NCBI GenBank assembly: GCA_021107945.1
Contig: JAIORV010000075.1
Span: 1 to 64,000 of the forward strand
DNA: 64,000 nucleotides
Source of the DNA: Vulcanimicrobiota bacterium
GTDB taxonomy: Bacteria; Vulcanimicrobiota; JAJTBE01
Reading direction: 5' to 3'
This document shows positions 1 through 8,657 of this stretch, one piece after another. The number at the start of each line of letters is the position of its first letter. The stretch's first letter is position 1. The notes below the pieces were generated by a model. That model had not been told where the DNA came from. It worked only from the letters and a program-made list of their open reading frames with translations, and searched no databases. A program made the translations under genes and the position numbers.

Positions 1-46
1 TCTTTCAATCCACCGGCTCAGCAAACATGCCGGGCGAACAGACAAC

Positions 47-200
47 ACCCGATTTCAATCGGGTGGTTGGAAGCTTATAAAACCTATCTCCTCCTCCAAT
101 TTAACCGTTTTAATGGTTTCTTTATGAGATAAACCACTGAAGTGGTTAGGACGTTGTAGTGGTGGGGTTTACGCTCAATTCACCACAATAAATTGTGGTG
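47..200. repeat. Cluster of four short palindromic hairpins in a gene-free leader
   Basis: The first 535 bases hold no convincing gene. Four short perfect or near-perfect inverted repeats lie close together: CACCCGATTTCAATCGGGTG, AACCGTTTTAATGGTT, AACCACTGAAGTGGTT and CACCACAATAAATTGTGGTG. The first recurs near 5000. The arms differ between hairpins while the centre (TTTCAA, TTTTAA, CTGAAG) is alike, which places them in the covarying palindrome family described in the findings. They could act as transcript 3' ends or recombination sites; neither is shown. Confidence 0.7.
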
Positions 201-316
201 CTGTCTTAAACCCCTTATAACGCCTGTTATCACCTGAAAAACACCTGTTATCACCTTAAAGTACTTGAAATAAATTCTATTACTTCTCAAGAAATTCACA
301 TGTGCGAAATGTGAGT

Positions 317-511
317 ACTTCCGATGTCTTCCACAGCGAAGGATCTCCTCTCCCGGGATCTCCTCACAACAATCATTCATATTAATACTTGCTCCTCCAT
401 GCCACGGGGGTTGAGATTCTTCGCTGTGTTAATCCTCGTAGATCAAGATAATCCCGTCTTTGAGAAAATCATAGAAGTAAAGTTATTCTCTCGTGATCCG
501 CTCAGAAGGAC
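317..511. repeat. Truncated relative of the MITE-like element
   Basis: The stretch contains CCGATGTCTTCCACAGCGAAGGATCTCC and, towards its end, a segment of the form AAAATCAT..AGTAA..TCTCTCGTG..CCGCTCAGAAGGAC. Both match the interior and right end of the element at 25600-26016. The left end (GTCATCCTGAGCGGA) is missing, so this is a decayed or 5'-truncated copy. Six-frame ORFs here are shadows of the repeat. Confidence 0.7.
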
Positions 512-535
512 AAGAAGCCCCGGGAGACTGAATGT

Positions 536-1189
536 TTATTTTTTTTTCTCAAACACATCATCCACGGGAACATTTATCTCATATTTCTTATATTGAATAA
601 ATGCAGATGCCTTGAATTTCGGGAGATTAAAATTAATTCGCTGTTTATCAGGCAGAACATACTTCCCTTCCTTGCGGAAAGATTGCAGAGATACTATCCC
701 GGAGCCGTTATTGTAGAACACCTGTGTCTTTGGAGTAAGATAACTCTTCTTATCAACCCAGAGGTGAACCTTTTTTATTTTGCATTTCTTCCTTGGAATC
801 AGTTTGAGAAGGTAACACCTGACTTTTTTATTCAGATCCACTTCCTTGAGGATTTCACCTTTATAATCCTTGCCGCTGAAACTACGGGGTACGGCGTCCT
901 GAAAAAGACCTTTTTTATTCTTCAGAATCCCGGGAGCCATGGGAATCTTTAACTTGAGCCGGTCCGGTTTTTTATAATAAAGGCGTGCAAAGAAAGGTAT
1001 CGGTATGCCTGCAACATTTGCCTTGATATACAAAGTCGCCTTGAAAGTCTTCAAATCGGGATTTATCTTTTTACCTTTCTCAAGGATAACTATATATTTA
1101 TTTTCATTGGCAAAAGATTCCGAAATAAAAATTACCGGGATTATAAAAGATAATAAAATAATAAAATAGATTTTCAATAGTTTATTCAT
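536..1189 (-). CDS. LolA-fold exported protein (outer-membrane lipoprotein-sorting like)
   Basis: A hydrophobic N-terminal segment ending near SFANE looks like a Sec signal peptide, so the mature protein is probably periplasmic. The rest has the LolA-like unclosed barrel pattern: an early TLYIKAN strand, then YYKKPDRLKLK, then KVHLWVDKKSYLTPKTQVFY, and a late strand near the C-terminus. These are the family positions where a hydrophobic lipid or lipoprotein tail is held. The ATG at 1189 is chosen over the GTG at 1204 because the signal peptide then starts MNKLLK; neither has a strong ribosome-binding site. No LolB or LolCDE gene is adjacent, so it may be a LolA-like lipid-binding protein rather than true LolA. 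Confidence 0.65.
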   Translation of the reverse strand: MNKLLKIYFIILLSFIIPVIFISESFANENKYIVILEKGKKINPDLKTFKATLYIKANVAGIPIPFFARLYYKKPDRLKLKIPMAPGILKNKKGLFQDAVPRSFSGKDYKGEILKEVDLNKKVRCYLLKLIPRKKCKIKKVHLWVDKKSYLTPKTQVFYNNGSGIVSLQSFRKEGKYVLPDKQRINFNLPKFKASAFIQYKKYEINVPVDDVFEKKK

Positions 1190-1230
1190 GTTTTTTTGCA
1201 GCACACAAAAAATGACAGAGATCGTTTTTC

Positions 1231-2889
1231 TTACTCAATCGAATTGAGGAATATCTCTTTTAAATCGGGATCATATGCTATTCCGAATTCTTCTTTAAAG
1301 CTTTCCAGGAATTCCTCTCCGGATAAATCAGGGTTCATATTTCTGCCCTCATAATATCCCTCTGCGACAGCCAGGATCCTTGCTCCGAGCGGAATTTTTT
1401 CTCCCGACAGGCCTTCCGGTATTCCTGTCCCGTCATATTTTTCATGGTGATATTTTATTAACGGAATAATAGAATTGAAAAATTTGATATGCGAAAGTAT
1501 CTGCGCACCTTTTTCGGCGTGGCTTTGCATATCGTTTTCATCTTCACATTTAATTTTCCCGATGTCATGAAGAAAAGCGGCATAACATAGAGATTCATAC
1601 TCCTCTTCTGTCACGGGAATCTGCTTTGCCATGGCGGAAGTCAACCTTGCTACACGAAGAGCGTGATCTCTTCCCACCGGGTCAAGACTCTCCAGGCAAT
1701 CAATAAGAATCTCAACCACTTCAAGATAGAAATTGTGAAATTGATCCAACAAACTTGCATTATGGAGCGCGACGGATGCCTGTGATGCTAAAATTATAAG
1801 GTATTCGAGATCCTTATCGTCAAATTGACCCTCAGTCTTATTTACAACTTCCATTACACCCAAAACATCAGTCCCCCACAAAAGAGGCACGCAGGCAACA
1901 TTTGTCGTCGTAAAATGGAGAGCTTCATCTACACCCTTGTAATGCATGGGTTCATTAAGTGTGTCATTTACCAGGAGGGGCTTTTTATGAATTGCCACCC
2001 AACCTGCAATTGATTTTTCATTGAGAGGGAGTTGCAGAAGCTTTAACTCATTACTTTTCTCACCTACCGCCTCTTTAAAATAAAGTATTTTATCTTCAAG
2101 AATGAGAATTGACGCTCCCTGTGAGTTACAGATTCTCGAAGCGGTCTCAAGAAGCTCTAATATGATATCCTCCCCGTCCATTGTGGAATTGAGAACGTTT
2201 GCGGAATGACTCAAAATAGAAAGAATATTTAATTCTTTTTTAATTGATTCCGTCATGGTTTTCAATTTGTCCCCATTTAAAGCTTCTTCGGGGGGAGTGA
2301 TCTCAGTCTTTTTATTTCCACCTATCACAGTTGTGCTTTCAATTTTATCACGAAGAAAAGTCTTATAGCCCGGCAATTCCAACTTTTTTGGGATTTTTCT
2401 AATAATTCTGGTTCTCTCCGGCTTTTTTTTGAAAAATGGATGATGTTTACTTTTTTCCGTATAAACAAAATCCCATGCGTCCTCGAGGTCGGAAAGAAGA
2501 GCGGTGTATATCTTCATATCCTTGATTCCGGTTCTCATCTGAACATACTCCAGGGCGAATGAATCCCCGGGATTGTGCATTGCAATCAATACCTGTCCTT
2601 CATCGGTCTTCTCAAGGCAAATAAGATTATACCTTTTTGCCATCGCCTGCGGAATTGTCTTTGCCGTTTCAATATCAATTTTTTCGTTATCAAGAAGAAG
2701 GGGCTCTCCACCATAAACCCTGGTCTTTATATCCAGAACCTTTTCCTTGTCAGCTATATTTAACTTCACAACAAGCTTTTCAAGGGGTTCCTTGTTTGTC
2801 TTGTGAATTTTAAAGACTGGAATCAAAGCCTTTTTCTCAACAATCTTTTCGTCAACAAGCATTTTAATTACTCGTTCGTCCAGTTCCAT
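1231..2889 (-). CDS. MshEN - GAF - HD-GYP-type regulator
   Basis: Residues about 1-150 resemble the MshEN/GspE N-terminal domain, which in other proteins binds cyclic-di-GMP. Residues about 225-385 form a GAF sensor domain. Residues about 405-540 form an HD domain with HDIGK near residue 441 and HHEKYDGTGIPEGLSGEKIP, which is the HD-GYP signature with GIP in place of GYP. The usual closing VAD..DA is AEGYYEG here, so one metal-site Asp appears to be Glu. The family hydrolyses c-di-GMP; activity of this copy is uncertain. A GGGGGA ribosome site precedes the ATG. The protein may couple c-di-GMP sensing (MshEN) with a GAF ligand. Confidence 0.8.
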   Translation of the reverse strand: MELDERVIKMLVDEKIVEKKALIPVFKIHKTNKEPLEKLVVKLNIADKEKVLDIKTRVYGGEPLLLDNEKIDIETAKTIPQAMAKRYNLICLEKTDEGQVLIAMHNPGDSFALEYVQMRTGIKDMKIYTALLSDLEDAWDFVYTEKSKHHPFFKKKPERTRIIRKIPKKLELPGYKTFLRDKIESTTVIGGNKKTEITPPEEALNGDKLKTMTESIKKELNILSILSHSANVLNSTMDGEDIILELLETASRICNSQGASILILEDKILYFKEAVGEKSNELKLLQLPLNEKSIAGWVAIHKKPLLVNDTLNEPMHYKGVDEALHFTTTNVACVPLLWGTDVLGVMEVVNKTEGQFDDKDLEYLIILASQASVALHNASLLDQFHNFYLEVVEILIDCLESLDPVGRDHALRVARLTSAMAKQIPVTEEEYESLCYAAFLHDIGKIKCEDENDMQSHAEKGAQILSHIKFFNSIIPLIKYHHEKYDGTGIPEGLSGEKIPLGARILAVAEGYYEGRNMNPDLSGEEFLESFKEEFGIAYDPDLKEIFLNSIE

Positions 2890-3101
2890 ATAATATTCCC
2901 CCGTTCCAGATAATCAATGTAATAATCCTTCAATAAAAATAAGGCGATTCCTCTCGCCTTGTCATTTATGATTTTAAAAATGAATCATTATTTACTGCGG
3001 AGAACACAGAACCCGGATTTCATGTCATTCCTTCACGGAGCCTGCCCTCGAGCGTAGCGAAGGGTTCAGAACAGCCTCTGAGTGAAACACGATCCTTTCT
3101 C

Positions 3102-3314
3102 TCATCTATTTTCCTTCAGATATTCTAACCACACCATAGGCCACAATAACACAATAAAGAACATACAAAGAGCGAAAATCACGGGATTATCCATTTCTTC
3201 CGAGTTGCCTGCGGACACTGCTTCCATCCCTATTGAAGCCATCACTTCATTTATCCCCAAATTATATAATACCATTAGCCCTGCTGTGAGCCATAGTACG
3301 GATATTGTTAACAT
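3102..3314 (-). CDS. Small two-helix membrane protein
   Basis: The 70-residue protein has two hydrophobic segments (TISVLWLTAGLMVLYNLGI and VIFALCMFFIVLLWPMVWL) joined by a polar loop, so it is probably an inner-membrane hairpin. I chose the ATG at 3314 because GGAG lies nine bases upstream; the ORF track extends to a TTG at 3374. It has no recognisable family and no operon partner. An open frame on the opposite strand exists, but its translation looks non-coding. Confidence 0.5.
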   Translation of the reverse strand: MLTISVLWLTAGLMVLYNLGINEVMASIGMEAVSAGNSEEMDNPVIFALCMFFIVLLWPMVWLEYLKENR

Positions 3315-3616
3315 CGTCTCTTTCTCCGTCAATTTATATTTTTGTTCATCATTTAGATTTACATATAAGTACAAGAACCCTTTAAATTCTATTTTTTATA
3401 ACACTAAGACATCATCCTGCAGGTGACTATCTTCTATATCATAGGCTAAATCACCTGTTATTGTATATATTACAATTTTGTTAATATTCCCACAATACTC
3501 GCATAAGCATTGACTCGAAAAAGTAATATCTGGTAATATAGTATTAGGTTCAAAGTCGTCGTCCCCGGCTACCCGAACTGTTCATTTATTACAAATAATT
3601 TTCTGGAGGTTGTGGT
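3315..3616. other. Intergenic region, probable promoters only
   Basis: About 300 bases separate two divergent genes. It holds AT-rich stretches that could contain promoters for both, and a GGAGG ribosome site for the downstream gene at its end. I see no RNA gene or repeat in it. Confidence 0.4.
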
Positions 3617-4873
3617 ATGATTAATGATATTAAGGGGATTCCAAATATTCAGCAAGCACAGAGCAATATAAAAACAGGTGAAATTGCAAAAAAAGAGACA
3701 TCAAAACCAATATCACCCGAGGATTTTTTGACCCTTCACAGGAGTAGCGAGGGTTCATCTCCACCCGACATGAAAACTGCCATAAAGGGAATCGCCCATG
3801 AAGAGACCGTTCCTGCGACATCGGGAGAGCCTGAAAAGCTTGATTGGAGCATAGGTCCCTTCAGGAAATTTAGAAATCCGATAATGGCTCCTTCCGAAGA
3901 AGGATTTGATTCAAGAAATATTTATAATATGGCTACCATAAAAGAGGGTAATACATTTTATATGATATACCGAGGTGAGGCCAAAGGTGAGACGGCGAAG
4001 GACTGCACAGGACGGTTGGGACTGGCCATAAGTCATGACGGCAAGAATTTCATCAAGTATCCGAAGCCAATCATCGTACCGGAACAGCCATATGAGAAAC
4101 AGGGCGTAGAAGATCCCAGGCTTATAAAAGTGGACGATACATATTACCTGACATATTCCGCATATGACGGCGATACGGCAAAACTCTGTATGGCGACTTC
4201 AAAAGATATGGTTAACTGGGAGAAAAAGGGGCCGCTATTCCCCAAGTTACCTTATGACGACATTGTCGGGAAAGAAAATTGGTCAAAATCCGGCGCGATA
4301 CTTCCCGAGAGAATCAAGGAAGGTCCTTTCAAAGATAAATATATCATGTATTTTGGTGAATCACATATGTGGATGGGATATTCCGACGATCTTGAACACT
4401 GGGATTACGTGAAAGAGCCTGTTCTCAGTCCCCGTGAGGGCAAATTTGACAGCAGGATGATTGAGCCGGGACCGCCGCCTATTATGACAAAAGATGGCAT
4501 ATTGGTGATATACAATAGCTCGGATAAACCCAAGAAAGAAGGAGAGACTTTCGGAAGTTACCAGGCAGGCGCGGTTCTTTTTGACCCGAAGGATCCCACA
4601 AAAGTATTGAAGAGATCCGAGAAGCCCATCATCGAGCCTACGCAGGACTGGGAAATCGACGGGTATGTTGACAATGTGGTATTTGTAGAGGGTCTTGTTG
4701 CACACGAAGGAAAATGGAACCTCTATTACGGCGGGGCGGATCACAAGATCGGTCTTGCAGAGGCGGAATTCAGACCCGATCAATTGTTAAAAGGTCCTGT
4801 AACAAGCTCGCTTGGATCCGCACATCCCATCTCGGCGGTGGGACTTGCAGGAACAGGCGTATATGAGTCCTGA
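3617..4873 (+). CDS. GH130-like beta-propeller glycosidase/phosphorylase with N-terminal leader
   Basis: Residues about 78-400 form a five-bladed beta-propeller of the GH130 type, with repeated blade strands (FYMIYRGEA, YYLTYSAYDG, YIMYFGESHM, ILVIYNSS, WNLYYGGAD) and the GVEDPR motif (Asp166) typical of the family. GH130 members phosphorolyse or hydrolyse beta-mannosides and related glycans; substrate cannot be told here. Residues 1-75 are a polar, unstructured leader without a signal peptide. It contains PEDFLTLH (Asp36), a motif shared with three other proteins in the window. A GGAGG ribosome site precedes the ATG. The next gene is a GH5-like enzyme, so the two probably act on the same mannose- or glucose-containing glycan. 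Confidence 0.8.
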   Translation: MINDIKGIPNIQQAQSNIKTGEIAKKETSKPISPEDFLTLHRSSEGSSPPDMKTAIKGIAHEETVPATSGEPEKLDWSIGPFRKFRNPIMAPSEEGFDSRNIYNMATIKEGNTFYMIYRGEAKGETAKDCTGRLGLAISHDGKNFIKYPKPIIVPEQPYEKQGVEDPRLIKVDDTYYLTYSAYDGDTAKLCMATSKDMVNWEKKGPLFPKLPYDDIVGKENWSKSGAILPERIKEGPFKDKYIMYFGESHMWMGYSDDLEHWDYVKEPVLSPREGKFDSRMIEPGPPPIMTKDGILVIYNSSDKPKKEGETFGSYQAGAVLFDPKDPTKVLKRSEKPIIEPTQDWEIDGYVDNVVFVEGLVAHEGKWNLYYGGADHKIGLAEAEFRPDQLLKGPVTSSLGSAHPISAVGLAGTGVYES

Positions 4874-4899
4874 GACAAATAATTACGAATAAAGGTTAC

Positions 4900-5035
4900 T
4901 ATTCACCGCAGAGGACGCGGAGGACGCAGAGTTTTAGAGATGAGAAATAGGAAACCGTTAAAACGGTTAAACACCCGATGTTTGGGGCGTCGTCCTGCCA
5001 CCCGATTGAAATCGGGTGTTGTCTTAAAAGTGTCA
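4900..5035. repeat. CGCAGAG array plus palindromes
   Basis: The spacer holds a CACCGCAGAGGACGCGGAGGACGCAGAG array (9-bp period) followed by AACCGTTAAAACGGTT and CACCCGATTGAAATCGGGTG. The last is nearly identical to the first hairpin of the window, with the loop in the opposite orientation. Confidence 0.75.
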
Positions 5036-5145
5036 TGAAAGATTAGGGCTTGAGCCGGGGGATTTAGATGGCTTTGAAAGCCGTTCTCAAAAAGTTAAAC
5101 ACTTCAATGGTTACAATAAAATAAACAATCGGGAGGGTTGGAGAA

Positions 5146-6501
5146 ATGAAGATATCACATAATATTACGGGACCGGAGAGTACAACCGACGCTACAAAAT
5201 CTTCCGGCATAAAGAAAAAGGGGGAATCCACTCCCAAAACGGAAGATACATTCACTCCCTCGAAAAAAGATGTGAAGCTTGGAGAAGATTTTATTACGGG
5301 GGTAAATTATTGGCCTCGAAAAACCGGGATGTATTTCTGGAAGAATTTCGATGCAAAAGAGGTTGACAAGGAATTCAAGCAAATCTCCGATATGAACCTG
5401 AATGCCGTGAGGTTATTTCTTGTATGGGAAGATTTTCAGCCCAAGCCTGATAAAATGGATCCCAAAACCATCGGGAATTTCAAGAAAGTAATGGATATCG
5501 CTCAAAAACACAATATCAAGGTTATGCCCACTCTTTTCACGGGGTTTATGAGCGGTGTCAGTTGGGTCCCGGATTGGGCGGTCGATGAAAAAGGCGAGAC
5601 TCCTCGTTTTGACACTATTACCGGGGGCAAGGTTCACGACAAGCCTATAAAAGATTTTTATGCCGACCCGGAAATGTTGAAAGCACAGGAGTTATTTGTC
5701 AAGTCCGTAGTTTCCGCCGTTCATGATCATCCCGCGCTTCTTGCATGGGATATTTCCAACGAAGCGGATGACCTGATCACGCCAAAGACACCGGAAGACG
5801 GAAAAAACTGGAATAAGTTCATATATGACCAGATAAAGAAATACGACCCTGAGCATCCGGTAACAAACGGCGTTCACCAGGAAGACCTGGAAAAGGATAA
5901 AAATTTCAGGATTCGTGATATTGTCGAGAACAACGATTTCGCCTCGATGCATGCATATTCGATCTACGCAAGCTGGGCAAAGGATCCCCTCGACTCGGAT
6001 GTTGTCCCGTTTGCACAATCCATGGTACGCCACCTTGGGGAGAAGCCTGTTTTCTTCACGGAGTTCGGTCTTTGCACTTCACCTCCCGGAGAGCCGTCAC
6101 AGCAGATTACAACAGAGATAGGTCCAAAAAAGACAAGTGTAAGGCAATTCCTGGTGAGCGAAGGTGAAGGTGCGAAATATTACAAAGAGGTTTTGAACAA
6201 GCTACATCAGAACGGAGCATGGGGAGCGTTCGCCTGGTGCTTCTCCGATTATGATCCTGCAATATTCAACAAGCCTCCGTTTAACACAGCGACTCACGAG
6301 AGAGCTTTCGGCGTCACAAGGGCGGATGGCAGTCTGAAGCCCATGGGTGAGGTCATGAAAGATTTCGCCGGGGAGAATAAGAAGGTTGTGAACAAAGAAA
6401 ATAATATTAAGAATGTGGATTCCGAAACATATTACAAGGACCCCATGAAAAACCTCATAAAAGCGTTTTCAGATGAGGATAATGTGAAGTTTGATGAATG
6501 A
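5146..6501 (+). CDS. GH5-like (clan GH-A) endo-glycosidase with N-terminal leader
   Basis: Residues about 50-400 form a (beta/alpha)8 barrel of the cellulase/mannanase type. The acid/base is Glu206 in DISNEAD and the nucleophile is Glu306 in FTEFG; both catalytic residues are present. GVNYWP, NAVRLFLVWEDFQP and the late AWCFSDYD segment also fit GH5-type beta-mannanases or glucanases. The first 48 residues are polar and Lys/Ser/Thr-rich, with no signal peptide and the motif EDTFTPSKK (Asp34). MKISHN... resembles FlgM N-termini. GGGAGG lies upstream of the ATG. Together with the GH130-like neighbour it suggests stepwise breakdown of a beta-linked polysaccharide. Confidence 0.82.
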   Translation: MKISHNITGPESTTDATKSSGIKKKGESTPKTEDTFTPSKKDVKLGEDFITGVNYWPRKTGMYFWKNFDAKEVDKEFKQISDMNLNAVRLFLVWEDFQPKPDKMDPKTIGNFKKVMDIAQKHNIKVMPTLFTGFMSGVSWVPDWAVDEKGETPRFDTITGGKVHDKPIKDFYADPEMLKAQELFVKSVVSAVHDHPALLAWDISNEADDLITPKTPEDGKNWNKFIYDQIKKYDPEHPVTNGVHQEDLEKDKNFRIRDIVENNDFASMHAYSIYASWAKDPLDSDVVPFAQSMVRHLGEKPVFFTEFGLCTSPPGEPSQQITTEIGPKKTSVRQFLVSEGEGAKYYKEVLNKLHQNGAWGAFAWCFSDYDPAIFNKPPFNTATHERAFGVTRADGSLKPMGEVMKDFAGENKKVVNKENNIKNVDSETYYKDPMKNLIKAFSDEDNVKFDE

Positions 6502-6797
6502 GATTGACGGGAGAGAGATTTTTTCTCACCACAGAGGACGCAGAGTTTAGTTTAAACCCGGATAATGCTTTTAAATTCAACGCAGAGATCGCGGAGGTCG
6601 CAGAGAACTTATTATATCGAAGTTTCATTGTTAATTAATCGCATTAATTTTCAGGCATTCTCCGATATAATTTTATATTGGTGATAAATGGACTATTTCC
6701 CCGGTAAAAGCTGCAATATGGCAATTAAAAGACTCCAAATGCATTATTAGGGTTAAAGGGAATAGAATGTCCAGGCTGTCATAACATGACATTTTCT
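6502..6797. repeat. CACAGAG/CGCAGAG arrays between convergent genes
   Basis: The spacer contains CTCACCACAGAGGACGCAGAG and CAACGCAGAGATCGCGGAGGTCGCAGAG, two members of the 9-bp-period family. The remainder is AT-rich with no gene or clear terminator. Confidence 0.7.
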
Positions 6798-7643
6798 CTA
6801 TGTCTTTAACTTCGGATCAAGAGCGTCTCTTAATCCGTCCCCCATGAAATTGAAGGCAAGAACCGTAAGTACAATAAGGATTCCCGGAAAAAAGACAGTC
6901 CAGGGGGCGATAGACATGAAGGCTTGTGCTTTATTGAGCATTCCACCCCAAGATGCGTTTGGCTCCTGAACGCCGTAGCCGAGAAAAGACAGGGCGGACT
7001 CAAGCAGAATTGTTGAGGCGACCCCCAACGTTGCCATTACAATAATAGGCGCCATTGTATTTGGAATCACATGCCTGAAAATTATTCGGGATGATGATGC
7101 TCCTATTGCCCTTGCGCTCTCAATATATGTCATTTCCCTGATTGACAGCACCTGCCCTCTGACAAGTCTGCAAGTCCCTGCCCATCCCGTTAATCCAATT
7201 ACAAGAATTACATTATATATAGATGACTCAAGCAGCATTTGTATGATTAAAATGAAAAACAGGATTGGAAGCGATAACAATACGTCGACAATTCTCATGA
7301 TAATCGTGTCGATCCATCCGCCGACATAACCCGATACCGCCCCCAGGATTGTCCCGATCGTTATAAAAACAAGAACCGCCCCGATGCCCACCATCAGGGT
7401 ATATCTTGCTCCATATAGAACCCTTGACAATATGTCTCTTCCATTGCCGTCAGTCCCCATCAGGTGTTTCATTGACGGTGGATGGGGCACTCCCATAAGA
7501 GAGTAATCAATATCTCCGGGGGAATACGGGCTTATTAAGGGGCCGAAAATTGCCACAAGTATAAGAAACATGATGAAGTAGAAGCTCACTACTGCAAGCT
7601 TGTTTTTTCCAAATATTCTTATGATGCGTTGAAAATCAACCAT
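6798..7643 (-). CDS. oppC: Oligopeptide/dipeptide ABC transporter permease, OppC/DppC type
   Basis: A first helix (LAVVSFYFIMFLILVAIFGP) is followed by the OppC_N linker with HLMGTDGNGRDILSRVLYGAR, then five further helices. The cytoplasmic coupling loop has EMTYIESARAIGASSSRIIFRH, the EAA-type motif that docks the ATPases. The length (281 residues) is normal. It lies 15 bases after the OppB-like gene, so the two form an operon and a heterodimeric permease. No ATPase (OppD/F) or binding protein (OppA) is in the window. The substrate (oligopeptide, nickel or other) is unknown. Confidence 0.9.
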   Translation of the reverse strand: MVDFQRIIRIFGKNKLAVVSFYFIMFLILVAIFGPLISPYSPGDIDYSLMGVPHPPSMKHLMGTDGNGRDILSRVLYGARYTLMVGIGAVLVFITIGTILGAVSGYVGGWIDTIIMRIVDVLLSLPILFFILIIQMLLESSIYNVILVIGLTGWAGTCRLVRGQVLSIREMTYIESARAIGASSSRIIFRHVIPNTMAPIIVMATLGVASTILLESALSFLGYGVQEPNASWGGMLNKAQAFMSIAPWTVFFPGILIVLTVLAFNFMGDGLRDALDPKLKT

Positions 7644-7658
7644 ATGTTTATAAAAAAC

Positions 7659-8627
7659 CTAGGATCTTCTTATGCGCGGATCCGCCCATCCGTATGCAAT
7701 ATCCGCCAGGAGGTTTGCGGCAATTATCATTACCGATGCAATGAGAATATCTCCCATCATTATGGGGTAATTCCTCTGCGCCATAGCCTGAATTCCCAGT
7801 CTTCCTATGCCGGGCCAGGCAAAAATATATTCTATAACAAACGAGCCGGCGGCAACATTGGGAAGAGATAGTCCTACGAGTGTTATCATCGGCAATATCG
7901 CAGGTTTGAATGCGTATTTGTAAATAATTGTATTCTCCGATATTCCAAGAGACCTTGCCGTTCTGATGTAATCCTCCTGGAGCGTTTCAACCATTGATGA
8001 ACGGATGTACCTGCTCCAGACTGCGATATTTCTGACGGTAAGCACCATCACCGGTAGAAACATGCTCAGAAATATAGTCTTCACAAGCTCAAGTAAGCCC
8101 ATTCCTTCAAAAGACGGCGGTCCTATTGAAATAAACGGGATAGAATTATATTTAATGACAAACAGGTAAATAACAATAAGTGCAAGCCAAAATGACGGTA
8201 TTGACAATCCGATAAAAGAGAGGAAAGTAAGTATATGATCAAAAACCGAATTTCTATGAACCGCGCAATATATACCTAAAGGTATTGCCAATATAATGCT
8301 GAGAAAATATGATGTTCCCATAAGGGCGATGGTGGCGGGCATTCGCTCCATAATTGTGGCGAATACGGGTCTGCCGTCAACCATCGAGTACCCCATGTCC
8401 CCTTTTGTTACGAGGTTTTTCAGCCATATTATATACTGTATATAAACAGGCTTATCCAACCCCAGGTTTTTTCTTATCCTTGCCCGATCCTCGGGTTTTG
8501 TGCGGGGATTCATAAGAATATCTGCGGGGTCTCCAGGCGCGGCATGGAGAACAAAAAAAGTGATTATAGTCACAGCGAATAGTATTGGTATTGAAAAAAA
8601 TATTCTTTTTAGTATAAACCTGAGCAT
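7659..8627 (-). CDS. oppB: Oligopeptide/dipeptide ABC transporter permease, OppB/DppB type
   Basis: A six-helix inner-membrane permease of 322 residues. The N-terminus (LKRIFFSIPILFAVTIITFFVLHAAPGDPAD) is the classical OppB start. It also has the RKNLGLDKPVYIQYIIWL segment and the coupling loop EDYIRTARSLGISENTIIYKYAFK. It pairs with OppC just downstream. It has no linked ATPases or solute-binding protein, so these must be encoded elsewhere. Confidence 0.9.
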   Translation of the reverse strand: MLRFILKRIFFSIPILFAVTIITFFVLHAAPGDPADILMNPRTKPEDRARIRKNLGLDKPVYIQYIIWLKNLVTKGDMGYSMVDGRPVFATIMERMPATIALMGTSYFLSIILAIPLGIYCAVHRNSVFDHILTFLSFIGLSIPSFWLALIVIYLFVIKYNSIPFISIGPPSFEGMGLLELVKTIFLSMFLPVMVLTVRNIAVWSRYIRSSMVETLQEDYIRTARSLGISENTIIYKYAFKPAILPMITLVGLSLPNVAAGSFVIEYIFAWPGIGRLGIQAMAQRNYPIMMGDILIASVMIIAANLLADIAYGWADPRIRRS

Positions 8628-8657
8628 TCACTATTCCGAAAGTTTAACTTATTAATT

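Noticed and set aside
324-952. Plus-strand ORFs in the first kilobase
   Set aside because: They overlap the MITE-like fragment or run antisense to the LolA-like gene, and they lack protein-like composition and ribosome sites.
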